64,000 nucleotides of DNA from the NCBI RefSeq assembly GCF_900169525.1, contig NZ_LT821240.1, positions 817,684 to 881,683 on the forward strand. Direction: 5' to 3'. The stretch comes from Corynebacterium pacaense. GTDB taxonomy: Bacteria; Actinomycetota; Actinomycetes; Mycobacteriales; Mycobacteriaceae. The translations under genes and the position numbers were made by a program. Under the pieces are notes generated by a model. That model worked only from the letters and a program-made list of their open reading frames with translations, was not told where the DNA came from and made no database searches. Below, one piece after another: positions 19,457 through 33,501 of the stretch. The stretch's first letter is position 1; each line of letters begins with the position of its first letter.

Positions 19457-19853
19457 TTGTCCTCACCACCTTCCTCAACAGTGGTCACCGCCCCGGTAGC
19501 GGGATAAGGATGGTCGCGCAGCTCGGAGGGTGACTCAAAAGAATACGAACGAACCAGTATACACCGGCCGGCCCTGGAGAAAAACACGCGCTCCGGTTCC
19601 CGCGACATTACGCCCGAGAAGAAAATGTAACCAGGATCACAGTTCAGGGTTTGCCCCCATGACCTGCAAATTCAAGGTGGGCCGCAAAAAAGTTTGATCA
19701 ACAATCCATTAAGAACGTGACAATTTCGTTACCAAAGCGCTAGCGTATGTCGCAGGCACTTCGCATTGATCCACCATCCGGCTCTTCGCCAAATCCTGTC
19801 TGGAGCCGGAGGATCAACAAGGAACATGTGCAATAGACCGTAAATAATCTATC
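19457..19853. promoter_or_regulatory. Divergent csp/rpf1 promoter region
   Basis: No gene is seen here. There are GTAAC-type elements (GTAACC near 19628 and GTTACC near 19730) of the kind bound by MtrA, which regulates rpf genes in related bacteria, but they are isolated. The sequence drops in GC compared with the flanks. A transcript start for rpf1 should lie upstream of the riboswitch. Confidence 0.35.
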
Positions 19854-20006
19854 TTCCACCGTCCGGTGGAAGCGAATGCAGACAGGAACGGGGAAACCAC
19901 CGCCTGGTCCACAGGCACCGGAGGTTCCACTCCTTGGGGTGAAGTCGGAGAAATCCGACAGAGCATATCCTCCGCTCTAACCCGACAGCTAACCTCGACG
20001 GCGACA
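19854..20006 (+). promoter_or_regulatory. c-di-AMP riboswitch (ydaO/yuaA leader) upstream of rpf1
   Basis: The conserved elements appear in the right order: ACGGGGAAACCACC (about 19889-19902), CTTGGGGTGAAGTCGG (19933-19948), AACCCGACAGCTAACCTCG (19979-19997), and an outer stem made by CCGTC (19859-19864) with GACGG (19997-20001). This is the RF00379 pattern, which in actinobacteria commonly controls rpf and NlpC/P60 cell-wall genes. The rpf1 ribosome site AGAGGA lies just 5 bases behind, so control by termination or by masking the site are both possible. Confidence 0.88.
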
Positions 20007-20011
20007 AATGA

Positions 20012-20617
<606 letters not shown>

Positions 20618-20625
20618 AAAGCCCG

Positions 20626-20670
20626 AAGAGGCGGTACCCCGGTTATCCGGGGTACCGCCTCTTCTTTGTT
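20626..20670 (+). terminator. Terminator of rpf1
   Basis: AAGAGGCGGTACCCCGG and its perfect complement surround a tiny loop and are followed by CTTTGTT. The stem is 17 bp, and it can also serve the convergent small ORF. Confidence 0.88.
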
Positions 20671-20695
20671 CTATCCGGGTTGCTGTCGGATCGGA

Positions 20696-20896
20696 CTAGC
20701 GGTTGATTCTGGTGTAGGGATGAACGTAGCCCAGGCTCTCGGGGGGAACCGGGAGCTCAAGATCATCGCCGAAGGGACTGGACGCACCAGCCAACCGGGA
20801 GGTGAGTTCGGAAACCGCGTGGCCATCGCCTGGGAGGTGCGCCGGCCATGCCGGGTCAACGTATCCCTTTTTCTCTACATTTGACATGCCTCCCAT
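20696..20896 (-). CDS. Small conserved-looking protein, 66 residues, unknown function
   Basis: ATG at 20896 has GGAG nine bases upstream. The product is acidic, soluble, with no cysteine or membrane segment, and ends in GYVHPYTRINR. Its codons have the strong GC3 bias of the neighbouring real genes, and no other frame covers the interval between rpf1 and the helicase-partner gene. I recognise no domain. It is divergent from the helicase-partner gene. Confidence 0.6.
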   Translation of the reverse strand: MGGMSNVEKKGYVDPAWPAHLPGDGHAVSELTSRLAGASSPFGDDLELPVPPESLGYVHPYTRINR

Positions 20897-20953
20897 TCTG
20901 TCAAACTCCGCCGCGAAAAGTCACCTCAACTGGAACTAAACTTGAATGCCACC

Positions 20954-23158
20954 ATGAAAAATGATCCACCCACGATGACACTTCGGGACTGGCTGGCCGA
21001 TTTGGACGATCCGCAGCTGGCCGAACTCCTGCGCAACCGACCCGATTCCGTGCTGCCACTGCCGCCCGGCTTTGGCTCCCTTGCAGCGCGTTTACAGCTG
21101 CGGGCGTCCCTGGTCCGCGCCCTCCACAGGCTCACCGCCCTCGACCTCGCGGTGCTGGAGGCCGCGGCGGACATCGGCGCGGAACTCCACCCCGTCACTG
21201 CCCCCGAAGTGGTGGAGAGACTGCACACCGTCCTTGAAAACAGCGGACAACTGCCGGATGCCGGGCAGGTCTCCCACGCACTGGACCACCTTCGCTCCAT
21301 GGCCGTGATCTACGGGCGGGATCACATCCGTATTGTCGGTGAGGCGATGCCCGCACTGCCCACGAACTGGCAGCTGCTTCCGGAGGTGCAGGCCCGCACC
21401 CTGAGCTTCGCCGAGGCCACCGAGGCCGTGGGGTCGCTGGACCAGCGCAAACGAAAGATCCTGACCACCCTCGTGGCATCCGGCGGCTTCGGGCTGACAA
21501 AGGACGCGGCGATCACCGCCATTCCCACCCGCCCGATCCCGGAGCTGATCTCAGCCGGGCTGCTGGCACGGGTGGACAGCAGTACCGTCAAGCTCCCCGC
21601 CGCCGTGCGGCGGGTGCTTGAGGGGAAGCAGGCGCTGCCCTGGCGCATTCTGCCCGTCGACAAGCATCCGGGGACCGCCGATGATTCCGCCGGCGTCGCG
21701 GCCGGGCTCGAGGTGGTACGCCTGACCAGAATGCTTATCGACGCCCTGGGTGCCACCCCGGCCGCCACCCTGAAGGACGGCGGCCTGGGCGTGCGTGCGG
21801 TCAGCAGGCTGACCAGGGAACTGGGCGTGGACGAGTTCCTGCTCGCCAGGCTGGTCAACCTGGCTGTGTCCGGCAACCTGCTCGCCCGCGGCGTCCCCGA
21901 TCCCCTGCCCGATGTTGATGACGGCGGTGATTACATCGCACCTACACCCACTGCCGATGAATGGCTCGCTCTCGACCTCCGTGGCCAGCTGGCCGCGCTG
22001 CTGCGCGCGTGGTGGTCACAGACCCTCGCCGCCTGGCTCGTCGGCGCCGCCGATCCCAGGAACAAACCGATCCACCTGCTCAGCCCGGCGGCGGCGCGTG
22101 AGCAGCTTCCGGACACCCGCGCGATCGTCATCGGGGCGCTGAGCAGAGTTGCACCGGATGAGCTGGCCGAGGAGATCTTCTATTCCCATCCGATCGCCGC
22201 GCACCGCATGGACGCCGGGACCGTGGAGCAGATTCTCGAAGAGGCACGCTGGATCGGCGCGGTCGCCGGTGGTGTCACCTCCGCCGGGCTCGCACTGCTG
22301 CGGGGGGATGACCCGGCCCCCGCGATCGACGCCCCTGCCCCGGTCCAGAACTTCCACGTACAGGGCGATCTCACGATCATGGTTCCCGGGCCGTTGGATC
22401 CTGCCATGCAGAAAATGACCGACACCATCGCCGAGCTGGAGTCCGCCGGTGTGGCCAGCGTGTACAGGATCACGGAATCATCCCTGCGCTCCGCCCTCGA
22501 TACCGGGCTGAGCACCACCGACATCGAGTCCTTCCTCCGTCAACATTCTTTGACCGAACTCCCGCAGTCGGTGACCTATCTGCTCAAAGACATCGCACGC
22601 AGGCACGGTACCCTTCGCGGCGGGCCCGCACTGTGCTATCTGCGTTCCGATGATCCCGCCGTACTGCTCGCCGCCATCGACGCCGCACCCTCGGTGGCGC
22701 TGCGTCAGATAGCGCCGACCGTGGCCATCTCCCAGGCGCCCCTGATCGCCGTGGTCAGGGCACTGCGTGAGGCGGGAATGCACCCCGTGGCAGAGGACGC
22801 CCTGGGTGCCCGGCTCGACCTGTCCCCGACACCGGTGCGGGTACCGTTAAGGGAACGCCAACCCCGTCGGACGGGGCTGGACGACGGCCGCATCCGGGCG
22901 GCCATCAACGCCCTGCGCCGCGAGGACGCGGCGGCTGGCGGCGAGGCCACCGAACAGCCCACGCTGGCGGTCCTGCAGGCCGCTGCGAGGGGGAACCGCT
23001 CGGTGACTCTCGGATTCGTGGATAAACAGGGGGTGGCGGTGCACCGCGTGGTCAAACCTCTGACTGTGTCCGCCGGTCAGGTCGATGCCCTCGATGAATC
23101 CACCGGAAAGATCCACCGCTTCCTTCTCCACCGCATCACGGAAGTGATAGTGGACTAG
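20954..23158 (+). CDS. Helicase-associated protein, Rv0862c-like partner of XPB
   Basis: A protein of 734 residues in the actinobacterial family encoded next to XPB (Rv0862c in M. tuberculosis). It has an N-terminal winged-helix-rich part (residues 1-280) and a C-terminal Helicase_C_3-type domain (about 450-730) with FHVQGDLTIMVPGPL and IAPTVAISQAPLIAVVRALREAGMHP, but no Walker motifs. It is thought to assist the XPB helicase, though its activity is not established. ATG 20954 is preferred over TTG 20942. The gap to the XPB gene is 51 bp. Confidence 0.88.
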   Translation: MKNDPPTMTLRDWLADLDDPQLAELLRNRPDSVLPLPPGFGSLAARLQLRASLVRALHRLTALDLAVLEAAADIGAELHPVTAPEVVERLHTVLENSGQLPDAGQVSHALDHLRSMAVIYGRDHIRIVGEAMPALPTNWQLLPEVQARTLSFAEATEAVGSLDQRKRKILTTLVASGGFGLTKDAAITAIPTRPIPELISAGLLARVDSSTVKLPAAVRRVLEGKQALPWRILPVDKHPGTADDSAGVAAGLEVVRLTRMLIDALGATPAATLKDGGLGVRAVSRLTRELGVDEFLLARLVNLAVSGNLLARGVPDPLPDVDDGGDYIAPTPTADEWLALDLRGQLAALLRAWWSQTLAAWLVGAADPRNKPIHLLSPAAAREQLPDTRAIVIGALSRVAPDELAEEIFYSHPIAAHRMDAGTVEQILEEARWIGAVAGGVTSAGLALLRGDDPAPAIDAPAPVQNFHVQGDLTIMVPGPLDPAMQKMTDTIAELESAGVASVYRITESSLRSALDTGLSTTDIESFLRQHSLTELPQSVTYLLKDIARRHGTLRGGPALCYLRSDDPAVLLAAIDAAPSVALRQIAPTVAISQAPLIAVVRALREAGMHPVAEDALGARLDLSPTPVRVPLRERQPRRTGLDDGRIRAAINALRREDAAAGGEATEQPTLAVLQAAARGNRSVTLGFVDKQGVAVHRVVKPLTVSAGQVDALDESTGKIHRFLLHRITEVIVD

Positions 23159-23209
23159 CCGGAAAACCGTGACATAATGGGGGTTTCCACCTGTTAGGAG
23201 ATTTCTTTA

Positions 23210-24883
23210 GTGGCTTTTGGCGATGGACCCCTGATCGTCCAATCAGACAAGACTGTTCTGCTCGAAATCGACCACCCCCTGGCCTCCGCGGCCCGGGCCG
23301 CGCTCGCCCCCTTCGCGGAGCTGGAGCGTGCGCCCGAGCATGTGCACACCTACCGCATCACCCCCCTTGCGCTGTGGAATGCGCGCGCCGCGGGACATGA
23401 CGCGGAACAGGTGGTGGATCTGCTCGAGCGCTACTCCCGCTTCCCCGTGCCGCAGGCGCTGCTCATCGACATCGCCGAGACGATGTCGCGCTACGGGCGC
23501 GTCCGTCTGCACAAGCACCCCGCACACGGGCTCATCCTCGAATCCGCCGAACCCGCGGTGCTCGTCGAGATCACCCGGCACCGCAGGATCAAACCGATGC
23601 TGGGTCAGCAGGTTGACGCAGAGAACATCATTGTCCACCCCTCGGAGCGTGGCCGTCTGAAGCAGGAGCTGCTCAAGGTCGGATGGCCGGCGGAGGACCT
23701 GGCGGGTTACGTAGATGGGGAGGCGCACCCCATCGCACTTTCGACGGCAGTGGAGCAATGGGAACTACGCGACTATCAGCGCCTCGCCGCCGATTCCTTC
23801 TGGCAGGGCGGATCCGGAGTGGTCGTCCTGCCCTGCGGGGCGGGAAAGACCATGGTCGGTGCCGCGGCCATGGCCAGGGCGGGGGCGACCACGCTGATCC
23901 TGGTCACCAACACCGTCGCGGGCCGGCAGTGGAAGGATGAGCTGCTGCGCCGCACCACCCTCACCGAGGAGGAGATCGGCGAGTACTCGGGTGAGAGGAA
24001 GGAGATCCGCCCGGTGACCATAGCCACCTACCAGGTGGTCACCCGGCGCACCAAGGGCGAGTACAAGGCGCTCGAACTCTTCGATTCCAGGGACTGGGGG
24101 CTGATCATCTACGACGAGGTCCACCTGCTCCCCGCCCCGGTGTTCCGGATGACCTCCGATCTCCAGTCCCGCAGGCGCCTGGGTCTGACCGCCACGCTCG
24201 TCCGCGAGGACGGGCGGGAGGGCGATGTGTTCTCGCTGATCGGACCGAAGCGCTATGACGCCCCGTGGAAGGATCTGGAAAACCAGGGGTTCATCGCGAC
24301 CGCCGACTGCGTGGAGGTCCGCACAACCATGACCGATGCCGAACGCATGGTCTATGCCACCGCCGAATCGGGCGACCGTTACCGGCTGGCCGCCTGCGCG
24401 CACACAAAGGTCGAGGTGGTGCGCAGACTGCTCGAACGGCACAGGGGCCAGCCCACGCTGATCATCGGGGCCTACCTGGACCAGCTGGAGGAACTCGGCG
24501 GGGAGTTCTCCGCACCCGTGGTGGACGGAAAGACCTCCAACAGGAAACGCGGTGAGCTCTTTGATCGATTCCGCAGCGGAGAGCTCGACGTTCTCGTGGT
24601 GTCCAAGGTCGCGAACTTCTCCATCGACCTTCCCGAGGCCGCTGTGGCGATCCAGGTTTCCGGGACCTTCGGCAGCCGCCAGGAGGAGGCGCAGCGTCTC
24701 GGGCGTCTGCTGCGTCCCAAGGCAGACGGCGGTGAGGCGCACTTCTACTCCGTGGTCAGCAGGGACACCCTTGATACGGAGTACGCCGCACACCGGCAGC
24801 GTTTCCTGGCGGAACAGGGCTACGCATACCGCATCATCGATGCCGATGATCTCCTATACCCCATCTCAGAGAAAGACCAATAA
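23210..24883 (+). CDS. XPB-type DNA repair helicase
   Basis: SF2 helicase of 557 residues, the bacterial homolog of eukaryotic XPB/ERCC3 (Rv0861c in M. tuberculosis). Domains in order: damage-recognition-like N-terminus (1-185), helicase domain 1 with PCGAGKT (208-214) and DEVH (302-305), the RED-like segment VREDGREGD, and helicase domain 2 with QRLGRLLRP-like motif VI. It has ATP-dependent 3'-5' unwinding activity in the family. GTG at 23210 follows TAGGAG. The last base pair of its stop is shared with the ATG of the next gene (TAATG). Confidence 0.94.
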   Translation: MAFGDGPLIVQSDKTVLLEIDHPLASAARAALAPFAELERAPEHVHTYRITPLALWNARAAGHDAEQVVDLLERYSRFPVPQALLIDIAETMSRYGRVRLHKHPAHGLILESAEPAVLVEITRHRRIKPMLGQQVDAENIIVHPSERGRLKQELLKVGWPAEDLAGYVDGEAHPIALSTAVEQWELRDYQRLAADSFWQGGSGVVVLPCGAGKTMVGAAAMARAGATTLILVTNTVAGRQWKDELLRRTTLTEEEIGEYSGERKEIRPVTIATYQVVTRRTKGEYKALELFDSRDWGLIIYDEVHLLPAPVFRMTSDLQSRRRLGLTATLVREDGREGDVFSLIGPKRYDAPWKDLENQGFIATADCVEVRTTMTDAERMVYATAESGDRYRLAACAHTKVEVVRRLLERHRGQPTLIIGAYLDQLEELGGEFSAPVVDGKTSNRKRGELFDRFRSGELDVLVVSKVANFSIDLPEAAVAIQVSGTFGSRQEEAQRLGRLLRPKADGGEAHFYSVVSRDTLDTEYAAHRQRFLAEQGYAYRIIDADDLLYPISEKDQ

Positions 24884-25524
24884 TGCCGCACTTCCCTTTT
24901 CAGGTTGACGAGGCCTACGCGAAGAAGAACAATGAGTTCCTCCGCGACGCCAGGAGGCTCCAGGTCTCCGCCTTCTTCTTCGGTCTCGTCCTCATCGCCG
25001 GCGGTGTGGCCGGCTACTACGCCGCCGGTGGTGCTGTCTGGGGGTGGATCCTCGCCTTCGTGCTGGGGGTGATGGCGCTGATCAGTTTCATCATGATCCC
25101 GGTGCTGCCCAGACAGATGGGCTCGGCGCAGTCGCTCTATGACAACTACGACCTGGTCCCCGCGGTCATCGCCGAGGTCAACCCCCGCGATGTGGTGCTG
25201 CTCGCGCTGGTCAACATCAATGTCGACGATTCCGCCGCACCGAAGTGGGCGCTGGCCACACGCACGATCACCCGTGTCGGGATGCACCCGCGCAAGCTCG
25301 GTACCAGGGTGCCCTCGGTCGCCGTCACCGGTCGCCGCAGGGTGCGCAACCAGGAGCAGTGGGATGAGATCAGCCCGATGCCGATCACCTGGGGCACCAC
25401 CGACGTTGACGTGGTGCGCAGGGCGGAGAAGACCATTCCCCACGAACAGTGGGCACGGCTGGAGAAGCTCAGGGGCCGCCTCGACGAGGTCAAGGAGACC
25501 AGGTTCAATCTCCTAGAGCTCTAG
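24883..25524 (+). CDS. DUF3239-like membrane-anchored protein
   Basis: A protein of 213 residues. After a short cytoplasmic start come two membrane helices (about 27-46 and 49-70), then a soluble domain with VVLLALVNINVDD and a conserved PMPITWGTTDVDVV segment. It matches my memory of the corynebacterial DUF3239 family of unknown function. Translation is coupled to the XPB gene by the TAATG overlap. The C-terminus overlaps the convergent aminotransferase gene by 12 bp. Confidence 0.8.
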   Translation: MPHFPFQVDEAYAKKNNEFLRDARRLQVSAFFFGLVLIAGGVAGYYAAGGAVWGWILAFVLGVMALISFIMIPVLPRQMGSAQSLYDNYDLVPAVIAEVNPRDVVLLALVNINVDDSAAPKWALATRTITRVGMHPRKLGTRVPSVAVTGRRRVRNQEQWDEISPMPITWGTTDVDVVRRAEKTIPHEQWARLEKLRGRLDEVKETRFNLLEL

Positions 25525-26682
25525 TTCCCCGATTCTCCCGAGACGCTGCGCAGCTTCGCGCAGCGTCTCTTCCTTTTTGCAGAAGGCGAAACGGACCTTC
25601 GAGGACCATTTCCGCGGATGATCGACAAAGGCCTGGACCGGGATCGCCGCCACACCCACCCGGTCGATGAGCCGTGAGCAGAACTCCGCCCCGTCACGGT
25701 CACCGATATCGGCGACGATGAAATAGGTCCCCCGGGAGTCATGGACGGACAGTCCGGCACCGGTCAACGCATCGCGGAGGATGTCGCGCTTGCGCTCCAG
25801 TCCGGAGCGCATGGATGACAACCATTCCTGCTCGTTCCTCAACGCGTACGCCACCGCGGGTTGGAGGGGGGTGGCACCGACGTAGGTCATGAACTGCTTC
25901 GCCCTGAGCACCCCGGTGATCAGGGGCTCAGGCCCCAGGGCCCAGCCGGTCTTCCACCCCGTGACGCTGAAGCTTTTCGACGCCGAGGAGACGGTGATCG
26001 TGCGGTCCCACATGCCCGGCAGGGTGGCAACCGCGACATGCTCAGCATCATCGAAAACCAGGTGCTCGTAGACCTCGTCCGAGAGCACGAGAAGGTCATA
26101 GACCCGGGCGATGCCGGCAAGCGCCTCCAGGGAACGGCGGGAAAACACCGAACCGGTCGGGTTGTGCGGGGAGTTGATGATGATCATCGACGTCTTTTTC
26201 GTGATAGCCGCCTGAAGCGCGTCGATGTCCAGCGCCCAGGAGTTGTCCTCCTCCTTCAGCGGTACCGCAACCCTGGTGGCCCCGGCGAGCGCAATGGCCG
26301 CGGCATAGGAATCGTAATAGGGTTCAAAGACGATGACCTCGGAGCCGGGTTCAACCAGCCCGAGGACGGTGGCGGAGATCGCCTCGGTGGCCCCGACGGT
26401 GATCAGAACCTCGGAATCGGGATTGTAGGCCAACTTGAATCTCTTCTTGCGCTCCTTGGCCACGGCCTTGCGCAGCTCAGGCGCTCCCCTGCCCGGTCCG
26501 TACTGGTTGTTACCCCCGGCGATCTGCCCGGCGGCGATGCGCAGCATCTCGGCGGGGCCATCCTCATCTGGGAATCCCTGGCCGAGGTTGATCGCATCGG
26601 CCTTGGCGGCCCTGGCGGACATCTGCGCGAAGATGGTTTCCCCGAAGGGGCGCAGACGGGAGACTACATGAGATTTGGACAT
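25513..26682 (-). CDS. Class I PLP aminotransferase (Rv0858c/DapC-like)
   Basis: Fold-type I aminotransferase of 389 residues. The PLP lysine lies in SSASKSFSVTGWKTGW; other landmarks are NQYGPGRGAPELRKAVA, NSPHNPTGSVF and the C-terminal RFAFCKKEETL. M. tuberculosis Rv0858c, assigned as N-succinyldiaminopimelate aminotransferase, sits in the same neighbourhood near XPB. Related enzymes also act on methionine or kynurenine, so the substrate is not certain. ATG at 26682 has no clear ribosome site and may be nearly leaderless. It is transcribed toward the XPB operon. Confidence 0.88.
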   Translation of the reverse strand: MSKSHVVSRLRPFGETIFAQMSARAAKADAINLGQGFPDEDGPAEMLRIAAGQIAGGNNQYGPGRGAPELRKAVAKERKKRFKLAYNPDSEVLITVGATEAISATVLGLVEPGSEVIVFEPYYDSYAAAIALAGATRVAVPLKEEDNSWALDIDALQAAITKKTSMIIINSPHNPTGSVFSRRSLEALAGIARVYDLLVLSDEVYEHLVFDDAEHVAVATLPGMWDRTITVSSASKSFSVTGWKTGWALGPEPLITGVLRAKQFMTYVGATPLQPAVAYALRNEQEWLSSMRSGLERKRDILRDALTGAGLSVHDSRGTYFIVADIGDRDGAEFCSRLIDRVGVAAIPVQAFVDHPRKWSSKVRFAFCKKEETLREAAQRLGRIGELEL

Positions 26683-26834
26683 GATTGCAGTCTATTGGTT
26701 CCGGTCACCACGGGTGAGCACAGGGGTGCGGACATGCGGAAAGAGAGTGCCACCCAGCAGAAGGAAACCCACTCCCACCACCAGATCACACTCTCCCACA
26801 CACTACTTCTGCTTTAACAATCTTTTTAAGTTTT

Positions 26835-26954
26835 AGGTCGGCGGTAACCTACTCTCCCACACCCTCCCGAGTGCAGTACCATCAGCGTAACCAGGCTTAG
26901 CTTCCGGGTTCGGAAAGGGACCGGGCGTTTCCCTGCTACTATCACCACCGACAC
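26835..26954 (-). rRNA. rrf: 5S ribosomal RNA
   Basis: The minus strand has the 5S core CAGGGAAACGCCCGGTCCC, CCGAACCCGGAAGCTAAGCC and matching terminal arms GTCGGTGGTGAT / ACCGCCGAC, about 120 nt. It is the last gene of the rrn operon. Confidence 0.95.
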
Positions 26955-27071
26955 AACCACAACGGCAACCACACACCACCACACACCATGGTAGGCGATC
27001 GTGTGTCATGCCAGACACTGCATAGTGGACGCAAACACAACAATTCTTAAGTAAACACGCTTAATGCACAC

Positions 27072-32083
<5,012 letters not shown>

Positions 32084-32525
32084 AAAAAATATCACGGCCG
32101 TGAAAAGCCCGATAACCCAGCCAACAACAAAACCAACACCCACAACCACCCACACAAACGCAGATGACCATAAATGCCGACTGGCTGTCAACCAAAAATA
32201 AATGATCAAAAAACAACCACCACAACCCACCCAGACGGGGCAAAAAAAGGGCCATGATGAAAACATCGCCATCAATCATGCACAAACAATTCCCACCACC
32301 AACCACCCACACCAAGCGGGCAACCAGCAACAGGCAACAATTTACAGTGCAGGGACATTCATGCAACCCCCACACCCGGCATGACCACCCGGCACCCACC
32401 ACAACAGCGGGCACCAAAAGCGACAAAAGAAAAAAATAAATGGCACACTATTGAGTTCTCAAACAACACGCACAACCTGATTACCGGGAAGTTCCTATCT
32501 CCCCTGCTCTCAAGCAGCTTTTTCG
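32084..32525 (-). other. rrn leader region
   Basis: About 440 nt of transcribed leader. It carries the actinobacterial boxA-type element GTTTGAGAACTCAATAGTG (minus strand, about 32446-32464), also known from mycobacterial rrn leaders. The rest is A/C-rich and holds no gene. Confidence 0.7.
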
Positions 32526-32554
32526 ACTTTACAGAATCCCTTGAAAGAAGTCAA
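32526..32554 (-). promoter_or_regulatory. rrn promoter
   Basis: On the minus strand TTGACT (32549-32554) and TAAAGT (32526-32531) are separated by exactly 17 bp, close to the sigma-A consensus. It is about 440 bp upstream of the 16S 5' end. Confidence 0.8.
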
Positions 32555-32607
32555 AGTCTTTTCAAAGTTCTTTTTGTCTTCCCCGCTCCGTAACCTTCTG
32601 ATTACCT

Positions 32608-32639
32608 CGGCGGTGTGAGAATTAATTTACACACCGCCG
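32608..32639. promoter_or_regulatory. Perfect 10-bp inverted repeat upstream of the rrn promoter
   Basis: CGGCGGTGTG and CACACCGCCG flank a 12-bp AT-rich spacer. It lies 54 bp upstream of the rrn -35 and 50 bp beyond the ABC-operon terminator. There is no T-run, so an operator or transcription barrier is more likely than a terminator. Confidence 0.5.
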
Positions 32640-32683
32640 GATTGCTCCACAAATCCCCAGGTCAAAGGCTTGTCTCCGCAGAA

Positions 32684-32722
32684 AAGAGCCGGCACCCCTC
32701 CACAGTGGTGGAGGGGTGCCGG
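32684..32722 (-). terminator. Terminator of the siderophore ABC operon
   Basis: A 15-bp perfect stem CCGGCACCCCTCCAC with its complement and a 4-base loop is followed on the minus strand by CTCTTTTC. It starts 24 bp after the ATPase stop. Confidence 0.85.
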
Positions 32723-32745
32723 TGTTGGCGTCGACAAGCGGGGGC

Positions 32746-33501
32746 TCAGTGATAGCAGGCGATCTTGCCGGTCGGTCCATCAATAACCTGGATCGAGGTG
32801 TTGAAGATCGAACTCAGGGTGTCATCGCGCATGATCTCATCCGGTGTCCCCATCTGTTCGATCTGTCCGTTTTTCACGGCAATGATGTAGTCGGCGTACC
32901 GCGCCGCGAAGTTAATGTCATGAAGAACCACGATGATGGTGCGTCCGAATTCCTCGGCGGCGTGCTCCAGGTGCCTCATCATTTCCACGGAGTGGGCGAT
33001 GTCGAGGTTGTTCAGGGGCTCATCGAGCAGGACGTAGTCAGTGTCCTGGCTGAGCACCATGGCGACATACGCCCGCTGCCGCTGTCCGCCGGAGAGCTGG
33101 TCGAGGTAGCGGTCCTCCAGGTCGGTGAGATTGAGGAAATCGATGTACCTCGAGATGATCCCCTCGTCCTCGGCGGTGAGCCTGCCCCTGCTGTAGGGGA
33201 AACGTCCGAAGCCGACCAGCTGGCGGACGGTCAGTTTCGTGATGAAGTGGTTCTCCTGACGGAGAATCGAGATGATCTTGGCCAGATCCTGCGATTTGGT
33301 CGAGCTGACATCGAACTCCGCCACCCGGATCTCACCGGAGTCCATCCCAAGCAGCCGGCCGATCATGGTCAGCAGGGTGGATTTTCCCGCGCCGTTCGGG
33401 CCGACCAGCGCGGTGATTCCCCCGGCCGGGATCTCAAGATTGACCGGCCCTATCTTGACGTCGCTTGAATAGTCCTTCCGGACATTCTTTAAGGTGATCA
33501 C
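32746..33501 (-). CDS. Siderophore ABC transporter ATP-binding protein
   Basis: ABC ATPase of 251 residues, FepC/CeuD/YclP group. Walker A GPNGAGKS (34-41), Q-loop RQENHF, signature LSGGQRQRA and Walker B YVLLDEPLNNLD followed by HD are intact. It energises uptake of ferric siderophore at the inner face of the membrane. Its ATG overlaps the stop of the second permease (4-bp ATGA overlap), so the operon is translationally coupled. It is the last gene before the terminator. Confidence 0.94.
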   Translation of the reverse strand: MITLKNVRKDYSSDVKIGPVNLEIPAGGITALVGPNGAGKSTLLTMIGRLLGMDSGEIRVAEFDVSSTKSQDLAKIISILRQENHFITKLTVRQLVGFGRFPYSRGRLTAEDEGIISRYIDFLNLTDLEDRYLDQLSGGQRQRAYVAMVLSQDTDYVLLDEPLNNLDIAHSVEMMRHLEHAAEEFGRTIIVVLHDINFAARYADYIIAVKNGQIEQMGTPDEIMRDDTLSSIFNTSIQVIDGPTGKIACYH

